A stretch of 64,000 bases of DNA from Pseudomonas delhiensis (GCF_900187975.1 NZ_FZPC01000014.1:1-64000), one strand, 5' to 3'; shown: positions 52,502 through 63,592, numbered from the stretch's first letter. Notes: generated from the letters alone by a model not told the origin. A program made the numbers and translations.

Positions 52502-53323
52502 ATGTCCCGCCCGATCGATCCCGGTCTGGCCGACGCGGCCATTGCTGCTTGCGGCGATGCCTCGGCCAGGGCCCTGCTCGATGACTGGTTGAGCGAGCGC
52601 GAAGCCCGTTGCGCGCTCTTTCTCGATGTCGACGGTACCCTCCTGGATATCGTCGCGACCCCCGACGCGGTGCGCGTCCCCGATGACCTGCGCACCGCCC
52701 TGCAAAGCCTGCACCGCCGGCTGGACGGTGCCCTGGCGCTGGTCAGCGGACGCCCGCTGGCGCAGCTCGACGACCTGTTCGCCCCCCTGCGCCTGCCGGC
52801 CAGCGGCGGCCACGGCGCGCAGTGGCGCCTGGCCGGCGGGCAGCCCATGCGGCAATTGCCGGCGGCCCGATTCGGCGCGGCGCAGCGCGAACGCCTGCTG
52901 GCCCTGGCCCGGCGGCACCCCGGCGTGCTGGCCGAGGACAAGGGCAGCAGCCTGGCCCTGCATTACCGCGCCGTGCCCGAGGCCGGCCCGGCCCTGCGGG
53001 CCGCCCTCGACCGGCTGCTGCGCGGCCCCGACGGCGCCGGGCTGCGGCTGCTGCCGGGGAAGATGGTGTTCGAGGTGCTGGCCCATGCCAGCGACAAGGC
53101 CCAGGCCATCCGCCGCTTTCTCGGCGCGCCGCCCTTCGCCGGGCGCCGGCCGCTGTTCATCGGCGACGACCATACCGACGAGCCGGCCCTGGCGCTGATG
53201 CCGCAGCTGGGTGGGCTGGGCCTTTCGGTCGGGCGTCCGGCCCCTGGCGCCCGTGCCGTCTTCGACCATCCGCGAACGGTGCGCGAGACACTCATACAGG
53301 CCACGAGGAGGACACAGGCATGA
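52502..53323 (+). CDS. otsB: Trehalose-6-phosphate phosphatase
   Basis: A 273-residue HAD phosphatase that makes trehalose from trehalose 6-phosphate. HAD motif I is ALFLDVDGTLLDI, followed by VSGRPLAQLDDLF, SGGHGAQWR, LPGKMVFEVL and the motif IV acids in LFIGDDHTDEPAL. ATG at 52502 has GGAGA upstream. Its stop overlaps the GH15 start (ATGA). Confidence 0.94.
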   Translation: MSRPIDPGLADAAIAACGDASARALLDDWLSEREARCALFLDVDGTLLDIVATPDAVRVPDDLRTALQSLHRRLDGALALVSGRPLAQLDDLFAPLRLPASGGHGAQWRLAGGQPMRQLPAARFGAAQRERLLALARRHPGVLAEDKGSSLALHYRAVPEAGPALRAALDRLLRGPDGAGLRLLPGKMVFEVLAHASDKAQAIRRFLGAPPFAGRRPLFIGDDHTDEPALALMPQLGGLGLSVGRPAPGARAVFDHPRTVRETLIQATRRTQA

Positions 53324-55100
53324 GCGGCAAGCACAACGGCGCGCTGGACCTGGGGCTGATCGGCAACTGCCGCGTCGCCGCCCTGGTGAACCGGCAGGGG
53401 CGCCTGGTGTGGTGGTGCTACCCGAACTTCGATGGCGACCCGGCCTTCTCCCGGCTGCTGGCCGGCGAGGAGGAGAAGGGCTTCTGCGACGTGCTGCTCG
53501 ACGGCATGGTCAGCAGCCATGCGGAGTACCAGCCGAACACCGCGATCATTCGCACCACCCTCACCGACGCCGCCGGCAACGCCGTGCGCATCACCGACTT
53601 CGCCCCGCGCTTCCTCCAGTACGGCCGCTACTTCCGCCCGGCGCAGCTGTGCCGGCTGGTGGAGCCGGTGCAGGGGCTGCCGCGGGTGACCCTGCGCATG
53701 CGCCCGACGCACCACTACGGCAAGCCCTGCGAGGCGGTGGCCGGCTCCAGCCACATCCGCTACCTGGGCGGCGACCAGGCGCTGCGCCTGACCACGGATG
53801 CGCCGCTGTCCTACGTCATGCAGGAAACGCCCTTCGCCCTCAAGCACCCGGTGAGCCTGGTGATGGGCGTCGACGAACCGCTGGACGAGTCCCCCGAGCA
53901 GGTGGTCAGAAGCTTCCTCGAACGCACCCGCGCCGGCTGGTACGAGTGGGTGCGCTCGCTGGCCATCCCCTTCGAATGGCAGGACGTGGTGATCCGCGCG
54001 GCCATCACCCTGAAGCTGTGCAGCTTCGAGGAAACCGGGGCGATCATCGCCGCGGTGACCACCTCGGTGCCCGAGGCGCCGGGCACCCAGCGCAACTGGG
54101 ACTACCGCTACTGCTGGCTGCGCGACGCCTACTTCGTGGTGCTGGCGCTGAACCGCCTGGGCGCCACCAAGACCATGGAACGCTACGTCGACTTCATCAC
54201 CACGGTGGCGGTGGAGGGCGCAGAGCTGCGGCCGCTGTACGGGGTGGTCCCGGCCATGGACCTGACCGAGCGCATCGAGCCGGACCTGGCCGGCTTCCTC
54301 GGCCACGCCCCGGTGCGCGTCGGCAACCAGGCGGTGGAGCAGGTGCAGCACGACGTGTTCGGTTCGGTGGTGCTGGCGGTGCTGCAGAGCTTCGTCGACC
54401 AGCGCCTGCCGCACCCCGGCGACGAGGGCATGCTGCGCCTGCTGGAAAGCCTGGCCGAGCGCGCCTCGCGCTGCGCCTTCGTGCCCGACGCGGGCATCTG
54501 GGAATACCGTGGCCGGCAGCGCGTGCACACCCATTCGGCGATGCTCTGCTGGGCCGCCTGCGACCGCGTGGCGCGCATCGCCGCGCGCCTGGGCCACGGC
54601 GACTCGGCGGCGCGCTGGCGCAAGGAGGCCGAGCGCCTGCGCGAGGGCATCCTGCGCGAGGCCTGGAGCGAGCGCCGGCAGTCCTTCACCGGCAGCTTCG
54701 GCGTCGACGATCTGGACGCCAGCGTGCTGCTGATGCACGAGCTGGGCCTGATCGAGGCCGACGACCCGCGCTTCGTCGCCACCGTCGACTGCATCGGCCG
54801 CGAGCTGAACGTCAACGGCCACCTGCTGCGCTATGCCGCCGCCGACGACTTCGGGGTGCCGGAGACCGCCTTCCTGGTGGTCAAGTTCTGGTACCTGGAC
54901 GCCCTGGCCGCCATCGGCCGGCGCGACCAGGCCCGCGCGCTGTACGCCGAGCTGCTGGCCGCGCGCAACAGCTTCGGCCTGCTGTCCGAGGACCTGCATC
55001 CGCACACCGGCGAGATGTGGGGCAACATTCCGCAGACGTATTCCATGGCCGGGTTGATCAACACCGCCATGCGTCTGTCCATGAGCTGGGAGGAGGGCCT

Positions 55101-55116
<16 letters not shown>
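53320..55116 (+). CDS. GH15 family glycoside hydrolase (trehalase or glucoamylase-like)
   Basis: A 598-residue cytoplasmic GH15 enzyme. The N-terminal super-sandwich begins LGLIGNCRVAALVNRQGRLV. The (alpha/alpha)6 barrel holds RNWDYRYCWLRDAYF, the general acid region PDAGIWEYRGRQRVHTHSAM (about residue 393) and the base region HTGEMWGNIPQTYSMAGLIN (about residue 564). Encoded between otsB and otsA, with 4-bp and 16-bp overlaps, it is fully coupled to trehalose synthesis. Bacterial GH15 members of this type include trehalases; degradation of trehalose or of a related glucan would both fit. Confidence 0.9.
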
Positions 55117-56516
<1,400 letters not shown>

Positions 56517-56546
56517 GGCCGCCGGGCAGCGGGCCCTGGGCGCCGC

Positions 56547-57914
56547 TCACGGGCCCCGCGGCAGGCGCAGGCGGACGCGCAGGCCGCCTTCGGTGCGGTT
56601 GGCCAGCTGCACGCTGCCGCCCAGGCGCTGCATGATCATGGCCACGATGGATAGCCCCAGGCCCGCGCCGCCCTCGTTGCCTTCGCTGTAGAAGCGCTGG
56701 AAGGCGCGCTCCAGGTGGGCCTCGGCGATGCCCGGGCCCTGGTCCTCGACGCTCAGCTCGAAGTGCGCGCCCTCCGCGCGCAGGCCGATGCGCACCAGCG
56801 CGCCGGGCGGGGAGAAGTTCACCGCGTTGGTCACCAGGTTCTGCAGGGCGATGCCGATGGCGCCGGCGTCGCTGTCCAGGCGGTAGTCGCCGGGCTCGAT
56901 CTCCAGCACCGGCTCCAGGCCCTGGCGGAGCATCCAGGGGGTGAGTTCGGCGAGGGTGTCGGTGACCACCGCGGCCAGGTCCACCGGGGCGAACTGGCGC
57001 TGGGCCAGCTGCGGCTCGACGCGGGCCAGGGTCAGCAACTGGTTGACCACCCGGCTGAGGCGGTCGACGCCGCCGATGAGGAAGTCCAGGGCCTCGCGGC
57101 GCTCGGCCTCGTTGCGCGCCTGCAGGGCATTCTGTGCGTGCAGGCGGAGCACCGCCAGGGGCGTGCGCATCTCGTGGGCGGCATCGGCGATGAAACGGTG
57201 CTCGCGGCGCAGCAGCGCCTCGAGCTGGCCGAGCAGGCGGTTGAGCGCGGCCTGCATGGGCTCCAGTTCTCTGGGCAGCGGCACCAGTTGCAGCGGCTCC
57301 AGGGAATCGGCGTGGCGGGCGCGGATCACCTTCGCCATGTTCTGCAGCGGCTGCAGGCCCCAGCCGATGGCCAGCCAGACCAGCAGCACCAGGGCCAGGC
57401 TGCCGAGCATGAAGGGCAGCAGGGTGTGGCGGACGATGCGCCCCACCAGGTCCTCGCGCACGTCGTCGCGCTCGCCCACCCAGATCAGCAGCTTCTGCGC
57501 CGGCACCGGCAGCAGGAAGCCGCGCCAGTGCCGGCCCTCCACCTCGTAGTTGGCGAACCCCGGCGTGCGCAGCGGCGCGCTGAAGGTGGGCGCGCTGGGG
57601 GTGTGCACCAGGATCTGGCCGTCCTCGCGCCAGACCTGGAAGGCCAGCTTGTTCTCGTAGGGGTGGCCGACGCGGTGCTTGCCGACCTGGCTCAGCGCCT
57701 CGTCGAAGGCGGCGTAGAGGTTGCGCCGCCCGGCCTCGTCCAGCGGCATGCTCATCACCCCCTGCAGCAGGCGGGCATTCTGCGCCAGGTGGGCGTCGTA
57801 GACCTCGGCGATCTCGTGGCTGCTGTCGTGGTAGTTGTACAACGTCAGCAGGGCGGTGCCGATCAGCAGCAGGGCCGTCACCCGCAGCAGGGTGCGCTGG
57901 CGCAGCGAGCTCAT
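56547..57914 (-). CDS. Sensor histidine kinase (PmrB/QseC-like)
   Basis: A 455-residue kinase with helices at about 9-27 and 165-187, a periplasmic loop of about 140 residues, a HAMP-like linker (PLQNMAKVIRARHADSLEPL), the phospho-acceptor HEMRTPLAVLRLHAQNAL, and N, G1 and G2 boxes (NLVTNAVNFSPP, VEDQGPGIAEAH, GAGLGLSIVAMIM). It overlaps the response regulator stop by 4 bp and ends the six-gene operon. The signal is unknown. Confidence 0.92.
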   Translation of the reverse strand: MSSLRQRTLLRVTALLLIGTALLTLYNYHDSSHEIAEVYDAHLAQNARLLQGVMSMPLDEAGRRNLYAAFDEALSQVGKHRVGHPYENKLAFQVWREDGQILVHTPSAPTFSAPLRTPGFANYEVEGRHWRGFLLPVPAQKLLIWVGERDDVREDLVGRIVRHTLLPFMLGSLALVLLVWLAIGWGLQPLQNMAKVIRARHADSLEPLQLVPLPRELEPMQAALNRLLGQLEALLRREHRFIADAAHEMRTPLAVLRLHAQNALQARNEAERREALDFLIGGVDRLSRVVNQLLTLARVEPQLAQRQFAPVDLAAVVTDTLAELTPWMLRQGLEPVLEIEPGDYRLDSDAGAIGIALQNLVTNAVNFSPPGALVRIGLRAEGAHFELSVEDQGPGIAEAHLERAFQRFYSEGNEGGAGLGLSIVAMIMQRLGGSVQLANRTEGGLRVRLRLPRGP

Positions 57915-58573
57915 GCCTGGCCTTCCACCAGGTAGCCGATGCCGCGCACGGTGCGGATGAGCTCGCCGGAGAGCTTCTTGCGCAGGTGGTAGATGTGCAC
58001 CTCCAGGGTGTTGCTCTCGGCTTCCTCGTCCCAGCCATAGAGCAGTTGCGTCAGGCGCTCGCGGGTGAAGACCTTGCCCGGCTGAGCCAGCAGTTCGTGC
58101 AGCAGCAGGTATTCCTTGGGCGTCAGCACCACCGGCTGGCCGCGGTAGCTGACCTGCTGGGTGGCCGGGTCGAGGCTCACCCCGGCGTGCTCGATCAGCA
58201 CCCGCGCGCGCCCGGCGCTGCGCCGCAGCAGGGCGCGCAGGCGGGCCTTGAGTTCGTCCAGGTCGAAGGGCTTGACCAGGTAGTCGTCGGCGCCGGCGTC
58301 CAGCCCGGCGATGCGGTCCTCGGTGGCGTCGCGCGCGGTGAGGATCAGCACCGGCAGGTTGGCGCCGCCGGCGCGCAGGCGCCTGAGCACCTCGACGCCG
58401 TCCAGGCGCGGCAGGCCCAGGTCGAGCACCACGAGGTCGAATGCCTCGTGCTGCAATGCGTGCAGCGCGCTGGCGCCGTCCTTGAGCCAGTCGATGGTGT
58501 AGCCCTCCTGGCGCAGCCCGGTACGTACCCCTTCGCCCAGGGCGCTGTCGTCCTCCACCAGCAGTAGCCGCAT
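57911..58573 (-). CDS. OmpR-family response regulator (PmrA/QseB-like)
   Basis: A 220-residue regulator. The receiver has MRLLLVEDDSALGEGVRTGL, phospho-acceptor Asp in LVVLDLGLPRLDG, the LTARD Thr and the YLVKPFDLDEL Lys. The winged helix shows SNTLEVHIYHLRKKLSG and IRTVRGIGYLV. It begins 2 bp after the SDR stop, so it is expressed with the biosynthetic-looking genes it may control. Confidence 0.93.
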   Translation of the reverse strand: MRLLLVEDDSALGEGVRTGLRQEGYTIDWLKDGASALHALQHEAFDLVVLDLGLPRLDGVEVLRRLRAGGANLPVLILTARDATEDRIAGLDAGADDYLVKPFDLDELKARLRALLRRSAGRARVLIEHAGVSLDPATQQVSYRGQPVVLTPKEYLLLHELLAQPGKVFTRERLTQLLYGWDEEAESNTLEVHIYHLRKKLSGELIRTVRGIGYLVEGQA

Positions 58574-58575
58574 GC

Positions 58576-59442
58576 TCAGTCCTGTTTGTCCCCGGTGGCC
58601 TTGAGTAAAGCATCGATTTCGCCGCGGCGGCCCTGGTCGGCCGGCCCGCGGGCGTTGGCGTCGCTGCTGTAGCGGCGGATCAGCGGCAGTTGCTTGCGCA
58701 GGGCGCGGTCGACCACGCCCGGCAGCATGCCGTTCAGGCGCACGAAGAGTTTCTCCGGCCAGCCCAGGTACAGCTCGCTGCGGTTCTTCTGCACGGCGTC
58801 GAGCACCGCCCGGGCGACGTCGCGCGGCTCGTCCATGCCGACCTTCAGGGCCAGATTCAGCGCCGTGGCGGCGGCCGAGTTCATGCCGGTGCGGGTCGCC
58901 CGCGGGGCGACGTAGAGCACATCCACCGGGGTGTCGGCCAGCTCCCGGCGCAGGGCCTCGGAGAAGCCGCGCAGGGCGAACTTGCTGGCGCAGTAGGTGG
59001 CGTAGCCGGGGTAGCCGATGGAGCCATAGGTGGAGCCGACGTTCACCACCAGGGCGTGGGGCTGTTCGCGCAGCAGCGGCAGCATCACCCGCGTCAGTTG
59101 CAGGGTGGCGTTGATGTTCAGTTCCAGCAGGTCGTCCAGGGCCTGTTCGTCCAACTGTTCGAGCAGGGCGAAGCGGTTCACCCCGGCGGCGTTGATCAGC
59201 AGGTTGGCGCCGCCCATCTGCCACGCCGCCTCGACCACCGCCTGGCGGCCGCCGGCCGTGCGCAGGTCGGCGCACGCCCAGCGCAGCTGGTGCGGGTAGC
59301 GTTGCCGCAGCCCGGCGAGGGGGCCGGGGTGGCGGCTGACCGCCAGCACCTGGGCGCCGGCGGCGCACAGCTGTTCGGCCAGCTGCAGGCCGATGCCGCC
59401 GCTGGCGCCGGTGAGCACCGCGCGGCAGTCAGGCAGGCGCAT
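58576..59442 (-). CDS. Short-chain dehydrogenase/reductase
   Basis: A 288-residue classical SDR. NAD(P) motif VLTGASGGIGLQLAEQLCAA; NAAGVNR; catalytic Ser in VVNVGSTYGSIGYPGY and the Tyr/Lys pair in YATYCASKFALRGFSE. A long C-terminal extension with a hydrophobic or amphipathic part (PEKLFVRLNGMLPGVVDRAL) suggests membrane association, as in lipid-acting SDRs. It overlaps the upstream TenA-like gene by 14 bp. Confidence 0.9.
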   Translation of the reverse strand: MRLPDCRAVLTGASGGIGLQLAEQLCAAGAQVLAVSRHPGPLAGLRQRYPHQLRWACADLRTAGGRQAVVEAAWQMGGANLLINAAGVNRFALLEQLDEQALDDLLELNINATLQLTRVMLPLLREQPHALVVNVGSTYGSIGYPGYATYCASKFALRGFSEALRRELADTPVDVLYVAPRATRTGMNSAAATALNLALKVGMDEPRDVARAVLDAVQKNRSELYLGWPEKLFVRLNGMLPGVVDRALRKQLPLIRRYSSDANARGPADQGRRGEIDALLKATGDKQD

Positions 59443-60115
59443 GCTGCACCTCGTCCTGGCCGGCCCGGGCCCGCGGCAGGCCGCGGAACATGTCGGCGTA
59501 CAGCCGGTACACCACCCGGGCGGCGTGGATCACCGCCTGCTGGTCGGCGGCGTCGTCCAGGCGGTCCATCAGCGTGCGGTAGGTGGCCATGTGGCCCTGG
59601 TCCAGGGCGCCGTGGGAACTCAGGTAGCCGAAGGCGCCCGGCGGCAGGCCGAGGCTCTCCCGGATGCTGCCGGCGGCGCGGGTGGCCAGGGCGATGCTGG
59701 TGCCCTCCAGCACGTTGACCATGCCGAACAGGCCCACCGGGTTGTCGCGGGCGATCAGGTCGTAGAGGAAGGCCACCATCAGCTCGATGGGCAGCTCCGG
59801 GTGGCCGTTGCGCACCTGTTCGGGGTCGCCGCCGCAGGCGGCGATGTCGTCGAGGATCCACTGCTCGTGGCCGTATTCCTCCTCGATGTAGTCGCACACC
59901 GCCTTGCGCAGCCATTCCAGGCGCGGGGGCAGGCGGGCGCCGCAGGCCATCATCAGCGGCACGGTATGGCGCACGTGGTGGTAGGCCTGGGTGAGGAAGG
60001 CGACGTAGCCCTCCAGGCTGACGACGCCGTCCAGGGCGTCGCGGATCACCGGTACGCCGAACAGCGCCTGGCGCTCCTGGGCGGTGGCCGATTGCAGGGT
60101 GTCGAAGAATGCCAT
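59429..60115 (-). CDS. TenA/PqqC-superfamily (heme-oxygenase-like) probable metal oxidase
   Basis: A 228-residue helical-bundle protein of the TenA/CADD/PqqC superfamily. Candidate iron ligands are the Glu and His of YIEEEYGHEQWILDD (about 77-91), a Glu in FGMVNVLEGTSIALA (about 148) and a His in ALDQGHMATYRTL (about 174). The cysteine of true thiaminase II is not evident. Many relatives are non-heme iron oxidases acting on fatty acids or amino acids. In this operon, between an AMP ligase and an SDR, an oxidative step on an activated acyl substrate is a reasonable guess. GAGGT precedes the ATG at 60115. Confidence 0.8.
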   Translation of the reverse strand: MAFFDTLQSATAQERQALFGVPVIRDALDGVVSLEGYVAFLTQAYHHVRHTVPLMMACGARLPPRLEWLRKAVCDYIEEEYGHEQWILDDIAACGGDPEQVRNGHPELPIELMVAFLYDLIARDNPVGLFGMVNVLEGTSIALATRAAGSIRESLGLPPGAFGYLSSHGALDQGHMATYRTLMDRLDDAADQQAVIHAARVVYRLYADMFRGLPRARAGQDEVQHAPA

Positions 60116-60125
60116 GGGGTGAACC

Positions 60126-61592
60126 TCATTCGGTCACGAGGGAGAAGAGTTCGTTGCGGTAGCGTTCGAGGATTTCCGCGCGGCGCGGCCGGCCGTTGCC
60201 GGTCAGGGTGCCCTCGGCGGCGCTGAACGGCCGTGGCAGGCGGCGCCAGGCGTGCACCCGGGCGTAGTCGGGGAGGGCGGCGTTGCAGCGCTGCACCGCC
60301 TGTTCCAGGTCGCTGTCGGCGGCCTGCGGGTCCAGCGGCCAGAGCAGCGCCAGGTTCTGGTGCAGGCCCTCGCCATGGACGAAGGCCTGGAGGATGACGC
60401 CGCCCTGGGTCAGCTCGGCCTCGATCCATTCCGGGTTGAGGTTGCGCCCGAAGCTGGTGATGAACTGGTTCTTCTTGCGCCCGGCCAGGTACAGGTAGCC
60501 ATCGGCATCGAAGTGGCCGAGGTCGCCCGTGGGCCACCATTGCCCGGTGAAGGGCGGTTCGCCCAGGTAGCCGAGCAGGGTGGCGCCGCGCACCAGCACC
60601 TCGCCGTCCTCGGCCAGGCGCACCTGGGCGTGCGGCAGTGGCTGGCCGACGCTGCCCGGGCGCCGCTCGCCGGGGCGGTTGAGGCAGACCACCGAGGCGC
60701 ACTCGGACAGCCCGTAGCCCTCGTACACCGGCAGGCCGACGGCGGCGGCGCGCTCCAGCAGGCCCGTGGACACCCGTGCGCCGCCCACCGCGACGAAACG
60801 CAGCGGGCCGACGCGCATCAGGCCGCGCTCGATGGCGCTGACCAGGCCGAGCAGCAGCTGCGGCACCAGGATCAGGCTCTGCGCGCCGCTGAGCGCAACG
60901 CAGCCGAGCAGGCGCTTCCAGTCCACCCCGCTGGCGCCGCTGATGCCCAGTTGCCCCTGGGGCAGCAGGGTGACGCCGGCGCCGGCCAGCAGCGCGGCGT
61001 ACAGGCCGAGGTTCTCCAGCAATACCGCCAGCGGCAGCACCGCCAGGTAGCTGGAAGGCTCGGCCGGGCGGCTGGCCCGTTCCAGTTCGCCGGCCACCCG
61101 CAGCAGGGCCCCGGCGGACAGGCACACGCCCTTGGGCGTGCCAGTGCTGCCGGAGGTGTAGGTGATTTTCGCGGTGCCGGGCGGCAGGCCCGCGTCCGCC
61201 GTCGCCGGGCGTTGCCAGAAGGGCTCGCCGGGGCTGAAGCCCAGTTCGCGCAATTCGTCGTGCAGCCCGGCCGGGGCCAGGGCCAGTGTCGCCTGGCTCT
61301 GCAGCAGGCAGTGGGCGCGCTGGGCCGGGCTGAAGAAGGGCGGCAGGATCACGCAGGGGCGCTCGCCGAACAGCGCCGCCAGGTCCCAGAACAGCGCCTC
61401 GGGGCCGTTGTCCAGGGCGATGGCGAGGACGCCCGGCGGTTGCTGGCGCAACAGCGCCTCGCGGGCTTGCACCTGCTTCAGCAACTGGGCATGGCTGTAG
61501 CGTTCGCTGGCGCCGCGCAGGGCAATGCGTTCGCCCCGCTGCCGCGCGAGTTCCTCCAGGCGTTGGCGGAAGGCCTGCAATTCAGGCTGCAT
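60126..61592 (-). CDS. AMP-binding acyl-adenylate/acyl-CoA ligase-like protein
   Basis: A 488-residue ANL-superfamily enzyme. Adenylation motifs: ITYTSGSTGTPKGVCLSAGA, VYEGYGLSECASVVCLNRPG, PTGDLGHFDADGYLYLAGRK and the C-terminal lysine region LTGNGRPRRAEILERY. It is shorter than ordinary acyl-CoA synthetases in the N-terminal part. Substrate unknown, probably a carboxylic acid passed to the neighbouring enzymes. Overlaps the hemolysin-family gene by 11 bp. Confidence 0.9.
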   Translation of the reverse strand: MQPELQAFRQRLEELARQRGERIALRGASERYSHAQLLKQVQAREALLRQQPPGVLAIALDNGPEALFWDLAALFGERPCVILPPFFSPAQRAHCLLQSQATLALAPAGLHDELRELGFSPGEPFWQRPATADAGLPPGTAKITYTSGSTGTPKGVCLSAGALLRVAGELERASRPAEPSSYLAVLPLAVLLENLGLYAALLAGAGVTLLPQGQLGISGASGVDWKRLLGCVALSGAQSLILVPQLLLGLVSAIERGLMRVGPLRFVAVGGARVSTGLLERAAAVGLPVYEGYGLSECASVVCLNRPGERRPGSVGQPLPHAQVRLAEDGEVLVRGATLLGYLGEPPFTGQWWPTGDLGHFDADGYLYLAGRKKNQFITSFGRNLNPEWIEAELTQGGVILQAFVHGEGLHQNLALLWPLDPQAADSDLEQAVQRCNAALPDYARVHAWRRLPRPFSAAEGTLTGNGRPRRAEILERYRNELFSLVTE

Positions 61593-62259
61593 GGCCGGCC
61601 TCCGTCAGCAACAGGGGAAAGCCCAGGCGGTCGAGCACCTGGTTGCGCTCCAGCTGCGCGTGCCCGTAGCGGATATCGCCGGCGAACACCTGTGGGTGCT
61701 GGTCGTAGTAGCTGCCCCAGCTGGCGCCTTCGCCACCCAGGCGGGCGGGGTCGGCGCGGCCCAGCACGCTCGGCTCCAGCCCCAGGCGGTGGAAGCTGTT
61801 GACCAGGCTCGCGGCCCCGGTGAAGGCCACCCAGTCGAGGTCGCGGGCGGCCAGCAGCCAGGTCATCGCGACAACGATCAGGCGCGCGCTGCCGGCGCTG
61901 AGCGCGGACAGGTTGCCCACCTCCACCAACTCCTCGCGCCCGACGATGCGCCCGGCCAGGCGCGATACCGGCACCTCCAGCGGTTCGTCCAGGTAGCGTT
62001 CGAGGAACAGCGGCCCGCCGGCGGCCAGGCGGATGCCCACCGCGGCGCTCAGCCGGCCCTGGCCGTCGTACAGGCCGAGCAGGTCGGGCAGGAAGTGCTG
62101 GACGTCGGCATGGTGCATCCGCGCGAAGCGCTCGTGGACGAAAGCCTCCAGCGCCTCGCGCCCGGGCTCCCCCTCGCGGCGCAGGACCAGGCTGGCCCTG
62201 CGCTCGGGGTGGGTGCCGAACTGGAATGGAAAGAGGGCACTCCATTCTGCTTGTGTCAT
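61582..62259 (-). CDS. Thermostable hemolysin family protein (GNAT-like fold)
   Basis: A 225-residue protein matching the family named after Vibrio delta-VPH: FVHERFARMHHADVQHFLPD, LLGLYDGQGRLSAAVGIRLA, GPLFLERYLDEPLE and LVEVGNLSALSAGSARLIVV. Despite the name there is no signal peptide or membrane segment, and the pattern resembles acyltransferase or autoinducer-synthase-like folds, so it may be an acyltransferase. It is the first gene of the operon. ATG at 62259 has a GGGGGA ribosome site. As I recall, in Vibrio the gene is also followed by ligase, TenA-like and SDR genes. Confidence 0.82.
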   Translation of the reverse strand: MTQAEWSALFPFQFGTHPERRASLVLRREGEPGREALEAFVHERFARMHHADVQHFLPDLLGLYDGQGRLSAAVGIRLAAGGPLFLERYLDEPLEVPVSRLAGRIVGREELVEVGNLSALSAGSARLIVVAMTWLLAARDLDWVAFTGAASLVNSFHRLGLEPSVLGRADPARLGGEGASWGSYYDQHPQVFAGDIRYGHAQLERNQVLDRLGFPLLLTEAGHAA

Positions 62260-62705
62260 GTTTCCCCCAAGGCGGGACTGGCAATGGGAGGGGAGTATCG
62301 GCAGCGAATCTGAATGCAGTCTGAAGCTGTGGCGGGGCTGCTCAGTCATCCCGAGTAGATCGCCGCGGCGATTCGGCGGATAACGCCGTAGGCGTTATGC
62401 GCCCTACGTGGGTACCCGGGAGCTTCGTGATTCTGCTTCACGCCGAACGGTCCCCTCTCCCGCTTGCGGGGGAGGGTTAGGGAGGGGGCGCGGCGTCAGG
62501 GTTGGCAGAGGTACGTGAGCGAAGTCCGTCCCCTCTCCCCAACCCTCGCCTACGCGGCCCGCCCTGAAGGGAGAGGGGGCTGTCCCGAGCAAGCGGATAA
62601 CGCAGCGTCAGCCGGCAAACTCGTAGGGCGAATAACCGTTCGCGGTTATCCGCCGCCATTCGTGCCGCCGGTGAGTCCAATCGCGGACTCTGTCCGCGAT
62701 CGTCC
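62260..62705. repeat. Repeat-rich gap (REP-like and hairpin families)
   Basis: 446 bp without a gene. A single GGCGGATAACGCC...GCGCCCTACG element lies at 62374-62408; a reversed and altered relative of the composite repeat (hairpins, then GTCAGCCGGCAAAC) at about 62445-62620; and a CGTAGGGCG...TTATCCGCCG element at 62622-62655. The operon promoter for the hemolysin-family gene must lie in the 100 bp next to 62259. Confidence 0.65.
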
Positions 62706-63521
62706 TCACTCGATCTCGAACAACCCGTTGCGGATCGGCCCCACGTTCAGGCGCTCGCGCACGTCGTCGTCGATGCGCGGGGCGTCCGGGCGGTACAGCT
62801 TCACCTGGCGGTAGGCGCTGATGCGGTTGATCTCCAGGCCCAGGTATTCCCAGACCACCCGGGTGCACGCCGGGGTGCGCCGGTCGCCGCTGGAGACGCC
62901 GGTCTTCAGGCCGTTCAGGCGGGTGATGCGGCTCTTGAAGCTGGGGATGAGGATGGTCTGGCTCATCTCGTTGACGGTGAGCGACTCGTAGTCGATCAGG
63001 AACACCCGGTCCTGCAGCTGGAAGGCCGCGCCCAGGTAGCGGCAGCGCACCCAGTCCTCGGCCTGCACGTCGGTGCTGCTGGAGCGCTCCTGGCGCTCCT
63101 GGCGTTCGAACAGGAAGCTGCCGTCCTCCTCCCACAGGTGCACCAGCGACAGCAGGATGGAGCCGGGCACCGACATGCAGTTGGAGTATTCGAAGTAGTA
63201 GCCGCAGTAGCGCGACAGGTTGCCGGACTGTTCGCGCAGCGGCTCCAGCAGGCGCAGCAGCGGGTCGTTGCGCGGCACGCTGGCCTGGCTGGCGCGGGCG
63301 CCGATCAGGCGGGCGAACTGATCCGGCGGCAGGCCCAGCTCGTAGTCCTCGACGCCGAAGAAGTCGCCGATGCGCTTGAGGTTGAAGGGGGTGGGCTGGC
63401 TCTGCCCGCCGAGGTACTTGTTGAACTGCGCGCGGTTGATCTGCAGCTGCCGGCAGACCTCGGAGATGGAGCGGTAGTGGCTGCAGGCGAGCTTGAGGTT
63501 TTCGCCCAGGTGGTCGGACAT
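62706..63521 (-). CDS. HTH (XRE-like) transcriptional regulator
   Basis: A 271-residue regulator. The N-terminal HTH is RSISEVCRQLQINRAQFNKY with LGGQSQPTPFNLKRIGDFFG, and the remaining 190 residues form a sensor domain rich in aromatic residues (YCGYYFEYSNCMSVPG). ATG at 63521 has a GGAAG site; the longer frame upstream is not supported. It is divergent from a sodium:amino-acid symporter with an inverted repeat between, so control of that transporter is likely. Confidence 0.82.
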   Translation of the reverse strand: MSDHLGENLKLACSHYRSISEVCRQLQINRAQFNKYLGGQSQPTPFNLKRIGDFFGVEDYELGLPPDQFARLIGARASQASVPRNDPLLRLLEPLREQSGNLSRYCGYYFEYSNCMSVPGSILLSLVHLWEEDGSFLFERQERQERSSSTDVQAEDWVRCRYLGAAFQLQDRVFLIDYESLTVNEMSQTILIPSFKSRITRLNGLKTGVSSGDRRTPACTRVVWEYLGLEINRISAYRQVKLYRPDAPRIDDDVRERLNVGPIRNGLFEIE

Positions 63522-63566
63522 CGGTGGCTTCCGGGGTGATGCGAGTGGCGCAAGTATAGCATCAGG

Positions 63567-63592
63567 TCGCATCAACTCGTAACAGGATGCGA
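63567..63592. promoter_or_regulatory. Inverted repeat, probable operator of the divergent HTH regulator
   Basis: TCGCATC at 63567-63573 and GATGCGA at 63586-63592, 7-bp perfect arms with a 12-bp spacer, within the AT-richer centre of the 178-bp divergent gap. A further GCATC lies 4 bp upstream of the first arm. Confidence 0.6.
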
